The notes: generated by a model from the letters alone, not told the origin. A stretch of DNA of 12,455 nucleotides from Coemansia sp. RSA 922 (GCA_027577415.1 JANBQS010000758.1:1-12455); one strand, 5' to 3'; shown: positions 1-8,600, counted from the stretch's first letter. Numbers and translations: made by a program.

Positions 1-482
1 CCACTGCATTGTTGGTCTGAGCTTCCAGATGCAATTGGCAATTTGTTGCTTTGTACTTATTTGTCACTAGCATGGCTTGCCACTCTCCAATAAATTGACA
101 ACTCCAAGCGCTGGCGCAACATGCTCACAAGTAAGAACAGCGTGTCTTTTTTTTGGGTCTAATTGATACGTCCTATCGTGATCAGAGGCATTTAGACATG
201 TGTGAATATCATGGCCTATACATGTCACTTATTGCACACGTGGCGCATTTGTCGATGGAGGCGTGGCGCCAAACCACATCTCTGCTGCATACCCACGCCT
301 CCTTTGTAGCCCAGCGTCAATACCAATGCAGAGCTGCACCTGTTGCATGTAGCCGAAACTCCCCCAAACATGCAGATGTCTCTGTAGGTCATATCTGGAT
401 ATCTTGTGATGCAAGATGTGCCATTAGATCCATCACGCTACCATCTGGAAACAAGATCGATGTTCTATTAATGACTACACTT
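1..482. other. Downstream flank of the RhoGEF gene; no gene recognised
   Basis: This stretch follows the stop codon of the minus-strand GEF gene and presumably holds its 3' UTR and cleavage site. Open frames on both strands are short or lack an ATG start, and none resembles a known protein. The clearest structure is a 10-bp inverted repeat at 257-302. On the minus strand an AATAAG hexamer, a possible weak polyadenylation signal, lies at 228-233, just past that hairpin. A T8 run begins near 147. I saw no tRNA, no other structured RNA that I recognise, and no mobile-element ends. Confidence 0.6.
257..302 (-). repeat. Perfect 10-bp inverted repeat (hairpin) in the GEF 3' flank
   Basis: The arms GGAGGCGTGG (257-266) and CCACGCCTCC (293-302) are perfectly complementary and flank a 26-nt loop. 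The hairpin would form about 180-230 nt after the GEF stop codon in a minus-strand transcript. The stem is eight G-C and two A-T pairs, so it should be stable. An AATAAG hexamer follows about 25 nt further along the transcript. It could be a 3'-UTR or 3'-end structure; its role is unknown. Confidence 0.6.
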
Positions 483-3400
483 TTACACGGTGTCCTTGGC
501 TTCTGTTGTCGTCGCTGTCGCCGTAGTGCCGTCGCCCTCGGGCGTCTCTCGAGAACCAATAATGTCAAAGGTGCTATCAATAAAGCCCTTGCTAAACCGG
601 ATCGAGTCCACCACGGGCAGCGGCTCATATCTGACAGCAGTGCTTCCGGGCCAGCCGCCATTGCCGCTGCCGTGGAGACTAGCAGCGCTACTTGGCGCAT
701 AGTGAGAGGCTGCACTTGGAGGCCGGGTGTATGGATCGTCGCTGACAAAGCTGCCATTGGTGGAGGCACCGGTTGGCACATCAATCGCCAAACCCAGGCG
801 CGCACGCGACTTTACTTGATCTGCGTTGTCGTAGTGCAGTGGTACCTCATTATTGCTACCACATGCCGCAAACACTAGAGGACTGCGCGAAGTGCGGCCT
901 GGGCGCAGGTGCGTTATGCGCTCAATAATCCCAACAGACTTTTTGCGGCTGTGCTTGGACATAATTGGTCGTGACACCGTGTCTAGCGAGGCGGTCGTGG
1001 ACGATTCGACATGGTGCCACATCCCAGTGCCAAACTGCTGCACTTCGTCGGCGTTGCGGCGGTCAGGGATTGCGGGTACAGGCTCATCACCGGCTGATCC
1101 GTACCATGGGCTGCCGAACTTTGGAGCCGTTGGCTCAAACCCAGATGCAGCTTGATGGTCAACAGCAGCCATCAAGTGAGCAGGCGACGGGCCAGCAGCC
1201 ACAGCAAGCTCGGTGGAGCTTCGGCGACGTCGAGGCTTAACCGCTAGCGGCACCGAGCCGTTAACGTCAGCCTCTTGGGCCAGAAGCCACAGACTGGACT
1301 GAATGTTGCCAATGCACTCGTTTGCCGACGGTAGACTTGCGTCAGAGTCAGCCAAAATGCGCTCATTGGCACGTCGCTCGTACGCAGACTTAATACGCGT
1401 GCTCCACATGCTCGAGCCAGGTGGTGGCTGGTGCGCTCTCGAAGAGTCCAGGCCGGGAGGAAGTACCGATGGAGGGAGCCCTCTACTGCTTGACGGATCG
1501 GCTACACAAGCGTCCATGCCAAGAGTGCCGCTTGCAGGGCGACTATCAGATGCACAGGGCAAAAGCAGAGGGCTGGCATTAGCGCATGCCTGCGCGTACG
1601 CTTTAGCAAGGTTGTCGAGTGTGTGGCGGTAAAAGTCACGCTCAATAGTAGCAATCTGCTCCAGCAGAAGCCGCACCACCGTCCGCTCGTGTCCAAAGAG
1701 CTTGGGCAGGTCGCTGGCGAGTGCGCCCTGAAGCCGTGCCACTCGCTCACTATCTTGCTCAGCGGCGGAAAAGATGGACAGGTTGCTCGAGTTAGACAGC
1801 CGCGCGATCTCGCTCAGGATGGACCGTGGGCCGTCGCTGTAAATCTGGAGAAGCGAATTCAGCACTGGGTATATTCTCGAGTGCAGCGGATAGCAGATGC
1901 ATTGCGGATAGAGAGTCGTATAAGCAGTCTCGAGTGCTGCGTGATACCGCACCACGCCGTCCCTCTTGCGCATCCTCCACTCGCCTTCGCCACCCTCCTT
2001 GTCGCTAATAGCAGACGACATGGATTTTCTGATCTCCGCCGCAAGGATCATGTGCGGCTCGGTACTTTGCCGTGCTGCAGAGGCGCGGCGGGTAGATAGA
2101 GCCAGTTCCGAGTGGGCACGCAGTGCGCCATGGGATTTGCTATGCCGGGGATCCATTCGTGTTTGGAGCCGCTCAAACGACGAGTATGGAAACTGGCGCC
2201 CGATTCCAGGCCGGGCGCTCGCTATCGTACCAGCATCAACCATTTCATCGCTAGATCTGCTGTCGCAGTCGGGAGCCAGGAGATCCACATAGCCCTCTGG
2301 CGCCGCAACCGGAGCGAGTTCCTTGCATGGCAAGTCATAAAAGTCCTTCCAGCGCGCCACGAGTGCCACTTGCTGGCAGAGCATCGAGCCCAGGTCGCTC
2401 TCCCATCGACGCAGGCTGCGGATAAGCTCAGATATGCGCAGCTCGTGCTGCTCAATAAGCGCCTCGACACCGCTGGCAGGTGGGCCACTGACTGGCCCTC
2501 CGCTGGCAGGCAGCTCCGGCGTGTCCTTTGCGCGGCTTTTTGGCCGGCTGGGTACCCAGAATCGGTCCTTGACAGTGTGTTCCGAGATGGATTTAGTGCG
2601 CAGGTGGCCGACATTGCCTGGCCGACGACGAAGTACGCGGCGCAGCTCGCGCGCAATGCGGCTCTGGCTCTCGTCGGTGGCAGTCAAGGCGGCAGATGCA
2701 GTGGTGGCCGTGGATATGCGCAGGCCATCGATGTTATTTACAGAATTAATCGTCTCGGCAATGCGCTCGATGCTCTGAGAGGCCTTCTCGAGCTGGCTGC
2801 GGTCGGCGGTGTGCTGTCGAGTCAGGCTAAGCAGGCTTTTTATCAGGAGCGGGTACTTTAGGATGCGCTGCACGGGCTTGATAAGCAGCGATGACAAGTC
2901 CCAGCTTGTGGTCTTGCCAGCAAGAAGCTGCGACTGCTCACACATGAACTGGTAGATAACGGCCGAGTACATGGCGTCAGGGTCGCCCAGATCCAGCTGG
3001 ATGCTCATGTTGCGATGGTCCGAGCTGGTGCTGTCATGCGCGATCGCACCGCTGCTGTGCACGCCGCTGCGATTGTTGCCGCCACTACCATTGCTGCTGT
3101 GTGCCTGGCGTCGGCCCCTCGAGCCGTCTGCAAGTGGAGAGCTGGTCGAGGATAGGCGATACATGGTCAGTGGCGTAGACGGCGTGGTGCTAGGCGTCGC
3201 AGCGCTAGCCGAGACTGTGGACGCCAGCTGCTTGATCTCTACAAGCCTTTGGCTCGCTGCTTCAAAGCTGCGGCAGTACTGGGCATAGACGCGCTCCAAG
3301 CGCTGCGACACAAGCAAGAACGTCTGCGCAATGGAGATATCCGCCCAGGCGCTGCTTCGTAGCCCCGAGTCTTCTGGCTGTGCACTGACAGCGAGGTGGG

Positions 3401-4550
3401 TGGCCTCGGGCTGAGAGGCTGGCCGGTTGAAACTCCTCCACTGAGATTGTGCTTCTATTGGAGGTAGGGTAGTTTCGTCCGAGGCGTTGGCGGTGTACCC
3501 GTTGCCCACTATAGCAGCCTGAGACTCGCCATCGCCTAAAGAGCAGCACCTATTGGCCTCATACACCACAGCCACGGTCAGGTACTCAACTAGCGAGCGA
3601 GCGCAGTCGATGATGTCGTCCAAGTTGCCAAACATGACAAGCGCGTCTTCGGAGCGAAGTAACCCCGAGCCTGAACTACCGGCCAGGGGCTCGAAAAACA
3701 CGGCGCGCAGCAAAAGCAAGTCGCGCAAGTAGTGGGCTTCTGTGATAGCCAGCTCCTTCACGACACTCCACCTCTTATGCTGTACCAATGTGTGATCGTC
3801 TTCAAGTCGGTGAACCGTGCCAACCAGCGCATCGACCAGGTCCGAAGAGCTAAAGTTGGGGGCTGGCGCTCGGTCAATGGAGCTGGCGCCTGCGGGCATC
3901 TCGGCATGGTCGTCGTCGCCTGGAAAGGCGCGTAGCGTTTTGCGCTGCTGGCCAGAGCGACTCTGCTGAGGGCCAGAAAGGTCATCTGTGATATTAGGTT
4001 CCGGCTCTGCGCCATTGTCAAGGCGTACTATTGTCTGAGGTGTTGTTTGCGGCGTTGTTGTCACGAAATCCGCGCCCTCCAGGTCGGCAATGGAGTCATA
4101 GTCAGAGTATAGCGTTGTCGCAGCAGGCCCCTCACAAACAGTCGTCAACGATATGTCCTTTGATGCGTTCTCCTGCGCGTCGATGTCGTCGAGTGTTGCT
4201 GCGGAGTCATGTCCTATAGCTGGCTCTTCCAAGGACTCGGAGCCAAACAGCTGTCTGTCAACCCAGTCGCTGGTCCACAGCTCGTGGTAAAGTACGGACA
4301 CGCGGCGCAAGTACAGCTCCTCCTCGTTGGTAAGTTTGCTACTTTGACTCTCCGTTCCGCCCAGAGACAGCGCATCATCGTCGGGCACTGTGCTTGCTCG
4401 AGAGGTGGGGCTTGTGCGTGCATGCGGCGGTATCGGTGGCGCTGGCAATGTATGTGGTTGTGACGGATCGCGTCGGAGTGCAAGTCGCGGAGAGCTCTGG
4501 GGTCGGTTGAGGGCAGGCGAGTCGCGAAGAGCATTGGTGGAGGAGGGCAT
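483..4550 (-). CDS. Rho guanine-nucleotide exchange factor, DH-BAR type (Tuba/Gef1-like)
   Basis: This encodes 1355 residues from the ATG at 4550. DH proteins exchange GDP for GTP on Rho GTPases; the Tuba/Gef1 branch acts on Cdc42 at sites of polarised growth. That target is inferred. The DH domain spans about 259-609. CR1 follows KRWSVVKELAITEAHYLRDL, CR2 lies near 300-329, and the hallmark CR3 helix LIKPVQRILKYPLLI lies near 556-570. Low-complexity inserts at about 334-401 and 444-524 interrupt it. No PH domain is visible. A helical region at about 694-991, itself interrupted near 745-865, fits a BAR module: it includes YPVLNSLLQIYSDGP and a final amphipathic helix ending LDNLAKAYAQA. The N-terminus is proline/serine-rich and the tail (992-1355) looks disordered. 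HxRxxS sites lie at 649-654 and 1200-1205. The start is uncertain: the open frame reaches 4616 with only a GTG at 4583, and the ATG at 4550 has C at -3. An upstream coding exon is possible. DH is secure, BAR fairly so. Confidence 0.88.
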   Translation of the reverse strand: MPSSTNALRDSPALNRPQSSPRLALRRDPSQPHTLPAPPIPPHARTSPTSRASTVPDDDALSLGGTESQSSKLTNEEELYLRRVSVLYHELWTSDWVDRQLFGSESLEEPAIGHDSAATLDDIDAQENASKDISLTTVCEGPAATTLYSDYDSIADLEGADFVTTTPQTTPQTIVRLDNGAEPEPNITDDLSGPQQSRSGQQRKTLRAFPGDDDHAEMPAGASSIDRAPAPNFSSSDLVDALVGTVHRLEDDHTLVQHKRWSVVKELAITEAHYLRDLLLLRAVFFEPLAGSSGSGLLRSEDALVMFGNLDDIIDCARSLVEYLTVAVVYEANRCCSLGDGESQAAIVGNGYTANASDETTLPPIEAQSQWRSFNRPASQPEATHLAVSAQPEDSGLRSSAWADISIAQTFLLVSQRLERVYAQYCRSFEAASQRLVEIKQLASTVSASAATPSTTPSTPLTMYRLSSTSSPLADGSRGRRQAHSSNGSGGNNRSGVHSSGAIAHDSTSSDHRNMSIQLDLGDPDAMYSAVIYQFMCEQSQLLAGKTTSWDLSSLLIKPVQRILKYPLLIKSLLSLTRQHTADRSQLEKASQSIERIAETINSVNNIDGLRISTATTASAALTATDESQSRIARELRRVLRRRPGNVGHLRTKSISEHTVKDRFWVPSRPKSRAKDTPELPASGGPVSGPPASGVEALIEQHELRISELIRSLRRWESDLGSMLCQQVALVARWKDFYDLPCKELAPVAAPEGYVDLLAPDCDSRSSDEMVDAGTIASARPGIGRQFPYSSFERLQTRMDPRHSKSHGALRAHSELALSTRRASAARQSTEPHMILAAEIRKSMSSAISDKEGGEGEWRMRKRDGVVRYHAALETAYTTLYPQCICYPLHSRIYPVLNSLLQIYSDGPRSILSEIARLSNSSNLSIFSAAEQDSERVARLQGALASDLPKLFGHERTVVRLLLEQIATIERDFYRHTLDNLAKAYAQACANASPLLLPCASDSRPASGTLGMDACVADPSSSRGLPPSVLPPGLDSSRAHQPPPGSSMWSTRIKSAYERRANERILADSDASLPSANECIGNIQSSLWLLAQEADVNGSVPLAVKPRRRRSSTELAVAAGPSPAHLMAAVDHQAASGFEPTAPKFGSPWYGSAGDEPVPAIPDRRNADEVQQFGTGMWHHVESSTTASLDTVSRPIMSKHSRKKSVGIIERITHLRPGRTSRSPLVFAACGSNNEVPLHYDNADQVKSRARLGLAIDVPTGASTNGSFVSDDPYTRPPSAASHYAPSSAASLHGSGNGGWPGSTAVRYEPLPVVDSIRFSKGFIDSTFDIIGSRETPEGDGTTATATTTEAKDTV

Positions 4551-4616
4551 TTGCTGGATGGCTGCAGGGCCACTACTGCTCACAAGGCAGCTGTCGCTCG
4601 GTAGGCCTATGTGGTG

Positions 4617-4655
4617 TCAACGACAATCGATGCAGATGGCAGAGCAAAGCACCAT
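4617..4655 (-). promoter_or_regulatory. Upstream ORF, 12 codons, strong Kozak context
   Basis: On the minus strand, CCGCCATGG places an ATG with G at -3 and G at +4. It is followed by 12 sense codons (MVLCSAICIDCR) and TGA. It lies in the same frame as the GEF; 22 sense codons separate the TGA from the GEF's first ATG, which has a weaker context. If both are in the mature mRNA, scanning ribosomes should mostly meet this ORF first, which would lower GEF translation. It could instead lie inside an intron, or be the true start if the TGA is read through or is a sequence error. Confidence 0.45.
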
Positions 4656-4684
4656 GGCGGCCGGTGGCAGATAAAGAGAAGCGT

Positions 4685-4701
4685 ACACACACACACACAC
4701 A
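4685..4701. repeat. (AC)8 dinucleotide microsatellite
   Basis: Eight tandem AC units followed by one A, upstream of the GEF start; they read GT on the gene's sense strand. The tract lies about 30 nt upstream of the short upstream ORF, so length variation would alter the leader or proximal promoter. No function is implied. Confidence 0.85.
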
Positions 4702-4737
4702 AAAGTCGGAAGTATAGATATAGAGAAAATATTTAGC

Positions 4738-4779
4738 AAAGCAAGAAGCAAGAGTGAGAAGCGCAGGGAGGGAGGAAAT
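4738..4779 (-). promoter_or_regulatory. Pyrimidine-rich block upstream of the GEF gene
   Basis: The minus strand is almost entirely C and T here, including TTTCCTCCCTCCCTGCGC. CT-rich blocks just upstream of transcription starts are common in fungal promoters, so this may mark the core promoter of the GEF gene. A TATA-like stretch (CTATATCTATAC) lies just downstream, around 4713-4724. The same pyrimidine richness could instead belong to an intron if a coding exon lies upstream at 4969-5158. Confidence 0.3.
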
Positions 4780-4968
4780 GGTAGTTGACACTGAGGATTT
4801 GCGTCTAGTGGACCCCGAAAATAGGTCCCAAAAAAATATTACAACCGATGGAGGAGACGATCTTCAGGTGCCATGACGAGCCTGTGTGTTGCCAGGGTTG
4901 TTTCATACTTGCCAGTGGGCTGCTGCTGCTGGTGCTTTAATTGCATGTGGCTAATGCTAGACACTTAC

Positions 4969-5158
4969 CGTACGAGGGACTGCGTGATGGAAGGTACATT
5001 ACAGCTGGCCGCCGCTGTTGCTGTAGCTGGTCCAAGACGACGTTGTTGGCGCCTTTTGTAGCTAGATCTAGTGGCATGGATATGGCCTCAACGAGCCCCA
5101 ACGGCCGTTGCTTGGCCCGGTCGTCGTGCCCCTTAGCCTTGCGGGGCTGTGCTAGCAT
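4969..5158 (-). CDS. Possible coding exon: first exon of the GEF, or part of a small gene
   Basis: I do not recognise this peptide. An ATG at 5158 in good context (GCC before it, G at -3) opens 63 codons that end precisely at a consensus splice donor, CG|GTAAGTGT, with the intron starting at 4968. The stretch is clearly richer in G and C than its flanks. The peptide starts MLAQPRKAKGHDD, ends YLPSRSPSY and is hydrophilic. The donor is in phase 1. Acceptors CACATAG (intron 4607-4968, 362 nt) and CCCTGCAG (intron 4562-4968, 407 nt) would both continue in the GEF frame and remove the in-frame TGA at 4617. An alternative acceptor, ACACACAG (intron 4882-4968, 87 nt), would give a separate small protein ending near 4570. 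It may also be chance: a GTAAGT is expected every few kilobases. Homology or RNA evidence is lacking. Confidence 0.3.
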
Positions 5159-5227
5159 GGCGCTCTCGGTGGGCGAAAGATGTATACAGTCGCGCTGTCA
5201 GAGCCGTGACGCGCCCAAAAAAATAGT

Positions 5228-5244
5228 AAAAAAAAAAAAAAAAA
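5228..5244. repeat. A17 homopolymer (poly-dA:dT tract)
   Basis: Seventeen consecutive A on the plus strand, T17 on the coding strand of both genes. It lies 70-86 nt upstream of the ATG of the possible exon at 4969-5158. Poly-dA:dT tracts commonly exclude nucleosomes in fungal promoters, so it may mark a promoter for that exon or the GEF. It is also a place where sequence length errors are likely. Confidence 0.8.
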
Positions 5245-5502
5245 TCAAGCGCCAAGACTATGTTGAGGGGTAGTGAAGGCCGATGGGCAAAGTAAAGTAT
5301 TACTGATAACCACAGAGGCGATAAGCAGTAGTAAGCGGGTAGAGGTAAAAAAAAAACAAAGGAGAGTGACAGTAGAGCAAAGTGGTTGGCAGGGGACCCA
5401 AAAATGTTACTTGGATGGCGGAGTCTGCAATATTTGCACCCAGCCACAAGCCTCACCACGCAAAAAAAAATAAATAACAAAACAGGACTGCATACGGATG
5501 AC

Positions 5503-5572
5503 CCAAAGAGGGGGCTTTTTTAGCTGACCCTTTGGTTTACTCGCACAGCGAAGCTAATGAGTTAGCCAAAGG
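5503..5572. repeat. Three-part inverted repeat with two alternative hairpins
   Basis: CCTTTGG at 5529-5535 can pair with CCAAAGG at 5566-5572 (7 bp) or, through its CTTTGG part, with CCAAAG at 5503-5508 (6 bp). The two pairings exclude each other. The 5529-5572 hairpin extends further with GT pairs on a plus-strand RNA (A/C mismatches on the minus strand) and has an AGC/GCT tip; the 5503-5535 one is extended by a GG/CC pair on the minus strand. The region lies about 85-155 nt past the RRP5 stop codon. Function unknown. Confidence 0.4.
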
Positions 5573-5575
5573 AAG

Positions 5576-5599
5576 CAATAAAAGCGCGAGCGCTTATTG
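5576..5599 (-). repeat. Small hairpin in the RRP5 3' flank
   Basis: CAATAA-AA-GCG, then CGAG, then CGC-TTATTG forms a 9-bp stem with a two-base bulge, 57-80 nt downstream of the RRP5 stop. The minus-strand reading contains AATAAG (5593-5598), a possible weak polyadenylation signal held in one arm. It may be part of the 3'-end processing region of RRP5. Confidence 0.4.
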
Positions 5600-5655
5600 A
5601 AAGTTGATTGTGTGGATTGGAATAAAAAAAGATAAAATGTAGTGAAAAAAAAACT

Positions 5656-8600
5656 TTACGAGCTAAGCGAGTTGACATACTCGAGAGCCCGCTGCTTGAC
5701 GTGCTCGACACTGGCGTCCGAGCCGTGAGCCTTCTCAAAGGCCAGCCATTTCTTGAAGAAGAACTTCATCTTCTTGGACGAGTGCTTCATCGACGTGACG
5801 CGCTCAAACAGCTTGCGCGCCGGCTGCCAGCAGTGGTCATCGGCCGAGCCAGCCGCAGCAGCAGTGCTAGCCACTTTGGTTTCCATATCCAGGTACACGG
5901 ACCACAGGTCCACGCGCTTCGGGTAGGTGCCCAGTACGCCCTCGAACACTGTCCGCCCACGCTCCGGCTCGCCATGCTTAAACTCCATCTGTCCAAACTG
6001 CGTAATGGCCTTGATGTGCTTGCGCTTGGGCAACGGCTGCAGCGCCCGCGCCAAAAGATCGCGCGACTCAGCGACCTTGCCATGCTTGAGGTAGAACAGG
6101 CCAAACAGCACCCACACCTTGCACGACCCAGAGAACTTACTGATAGCAATCTTGTGCATGTTTTCGGCCTCGGCAAACTGGTCGGCTCTCTCGTAGATCT
6201 TGGCCATCTGCAGGTACGTGTGCTTGGGGTTCATGAACTGGATTGCGCGCTTGAGCACGCTGTCCAGAGTGTCCTTGCTACCAAAGCGGTGCTCCAAATT
6301 CAGCAATGCCACCCACACGTTCATCTTCTCTTGCTCCTCGCGAGGCGAAATTGTCTTGAGCGCCCGCTCAGCGACGGCGCGTGCCTGGTCGACCTCAGAC
6401 TGGCCAAGGTAGAACGCCATAAACTGCAGCCACACAAACGACGAGTTTGGAGATCCGACAATGAGACGCTCAAAGTCAGTGGTTCGAGTAGGCGCCTGCT
6501 CCGACAGCTCGGCTGTGACGTCCTGCGCAATGCGCTCCATACGAGAGCGCTTGGCGTTCTTCTTTTTCTTCTTGCCATCATGCGTCTTGTCCTCCTCGTC
6601 CGACGACTCGTCGCTATCCTCGGCAGCATCGCTTTCAGAGTCAGCACCAGCAGCGGCCACGGTTGTCCGTTCGTTGACTTCAACCTCATCGCCCCACTGG
6701 AATCCGCCCGCAACGTCAAGAGCTGACTTGGCTGACTCATCATCGCCATCATCGTCGCTGGACTCGTCGTCCTCATCGCTCAAAGCCTCCTCGTCAGCCG
6801 GCTCCGCGTCATCGCTCTGGACGCTGCCTGCGCTGTCGTCCGAGTCCTCATCACTGACTTCGTCCTCGTCCTCATCGTTGCTGGCCACAGACTCCATCTC
6901 TTCATCCTCGTCGCTGTCGCTAGCATGGGCAAAGTACGATGCCTTTAGGCCAAGCGCAAGGCGATTCTTAGCGATATCGGAACTGAGGACCTTTGCCAGT
7001 ACGCGGTCACCAACCTCGTACAGCGCCTTGGGGTCTACGGGGGTCTCGCTGTCTGCAATTTCGCGCACGTAGCACAGACCAGTCACAAACGAGTCGTCAG
7101 GCTTGATAAACACGCCGTATTCTTCAATGCGCGTAATCGTACCCTTGAGGGTCTCACCGACCTGGATCTGGTCGAGTCGGCGCTTAGTGGAACCATCCGG
7201 GCTCGTCAAGTCGCCAATGCGCGAGGGGCGCAGAGACAGAGATATCCGGTTTAGCTCGCGGTTCACCTCGGTTACCACGGCCGAAACCAGCTTGCCCGAG
7301 GGGAAGGCGTCCTTTACGTCTCGGATGTACTCGTCAGATAGCTCGCTGATCAGTGCCCGCCCCACGACATCGCGACCCAGACCGACAAAGCACCCAACTT
7401 CCGACGTCTTAATGATATAGCCACGTACCACTTGGCCTACGTTGACATCGGCCGCCGAGGCAATGACTGGGTCAGTCGTGCCGCTGGGTGGGAAGTTGAT
7501 CGGGTCGAGCACCGAAGGCCGCAGCGACAGTCCAACCTTGATGTGCTCGTCCTTAGAATTAGCACCGACCCAGACCACAACGGCCTCCAGCAGCTTACCC
7601 GAAGAGTAGCTGCTAAACGGCTTCGCGCTCAGCTCGTCGGCGGCGTGGCAGGCATCGACGCTGCCGTGCACACGCGTAATACGCGGCGCCTTGCCATTAG
7701 CCGCGGCCGCATCCTCAATGATATCGATTTCAGTGTACATGACCGTAGGCAGAGTCTTGAACACCGAGCAGATGATGCGGGCACCAGGCACTAGCTGCTT
7801 CCGAGACGCGATGGGGCGCTCGATGCCAGCAATAAAGTTCCCGTGTGGTGCCAAAAGCACATCCTTGCTCTTGGGGTCAACCAGCGACACTTGGACCTCG
7901 ATCGGCATCCCTGGGACAAAGTAGCGCGCTGGGTGCGATGCTATCTCAAAGCTGCTGGTAGCGGCCAATATCGGGAGGTGACCAACAAGCGACGTATTCA
8001 ATGAAACCAAAACAACAGTCTTGCCCTTCAGCTTCCCCTCTTGCACGCCCTTGACAAAGCCCTTGAACAGGTCGCCGGGTTTGACCGTCTTCCACGACGC
8101 CAGGCGGCTGTCACCCTTTTCAATCGTGGTCCACTCCGAGGCAAGCTGCGATGGGCGAGCCGTGACGTCAATTACAGTCTTGAGCGGCGAGGTGCGATGC
8201 GAAATGGGCAGGAACTTGTACAACTTGGCATCATGCAAGCCAATGACCTTGACTTGGATCTTGTCGCCAACGTGGACACCAGCAGCGGCAAACACGTCGC
8301 CGGATGACTTTGTGGCAATGTTCGCGGCGTCGTCAAACAGCTCCGTAATGTGCAGACGGCCCTTGATGTTGGAGGCCAAGTCGAGGTTGGCCTGGACACC
8401 CTTGATGCTCGTCACCTTTGCCACCGTGGCTAGGCCCGGGACATAGTCCTCAAAGAAGTTGATCGCGGGGTCGACAGGCCGCACCGCCGCACGCTTGGCG
8501 CCTTCCTTGGCGTCAGAGGTGCTGCCTCCAGCCGCATCAGATGCAGACTGCTGGAGCTGGACCAGCGTGCGCCGGTTGGATTCGACGCGAACAGGAGTGC

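Larger units (their letters stand above)
4656..5655. other. Spacer between RRP5 and the GEF gene
   Basis: About 1 kb containing the RRP5 3' UTR on the right and the GEF promoter or leader on the left. The right part (5216-5655) is AT-rich with A runs of 17 (5228-5244), 10 (5347-5356), 9 (5462-5470) and 9 (5645-5653), and has three inverted repeats at 5503-5599. The middle (about 4870-5215) is GC-richer and holds the possible exon at 4969-5158. The left part holds the pyrimidine block and (AC)8. I found no tRNA boxes and no other credible ORF on either strand. Confidence 0.6.

Noticed and set aside
121..140. Plus-strand ATG followed by a GTAAGA donor-like site
   Set aside because: The implied first exon would be three codons long and no plausible downstream exon is seen on that strand.
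237..242. CACGTG palindrome (E-box/G-box)
   Set aside because: A single 6-nt site downstream of the GEF gene with no recognisable gene for it to control.
153..878. Plus-strand open frame of 241 codons crossing the GEF 3' end
   Set aside because: It has no ATG at its start (TTG), no recognisable domain, and is mostly antisense to the GEF tail, whose codon composition can keep a complementary frame open.
2112..2861. Plus-strand open frame of 249 codons inside the GEF gene
   Set aside because: It lies entirely antisense to the DH-BAR coding sequence and shows no family features.
6461..7072. Plus-strand serine-rich open frame of about 200 codons
   Set aside because: It is the complement of the Rrp5 acidic linker: repeated Asp/Glu codons read as Ser-rich sequence on the other strand.
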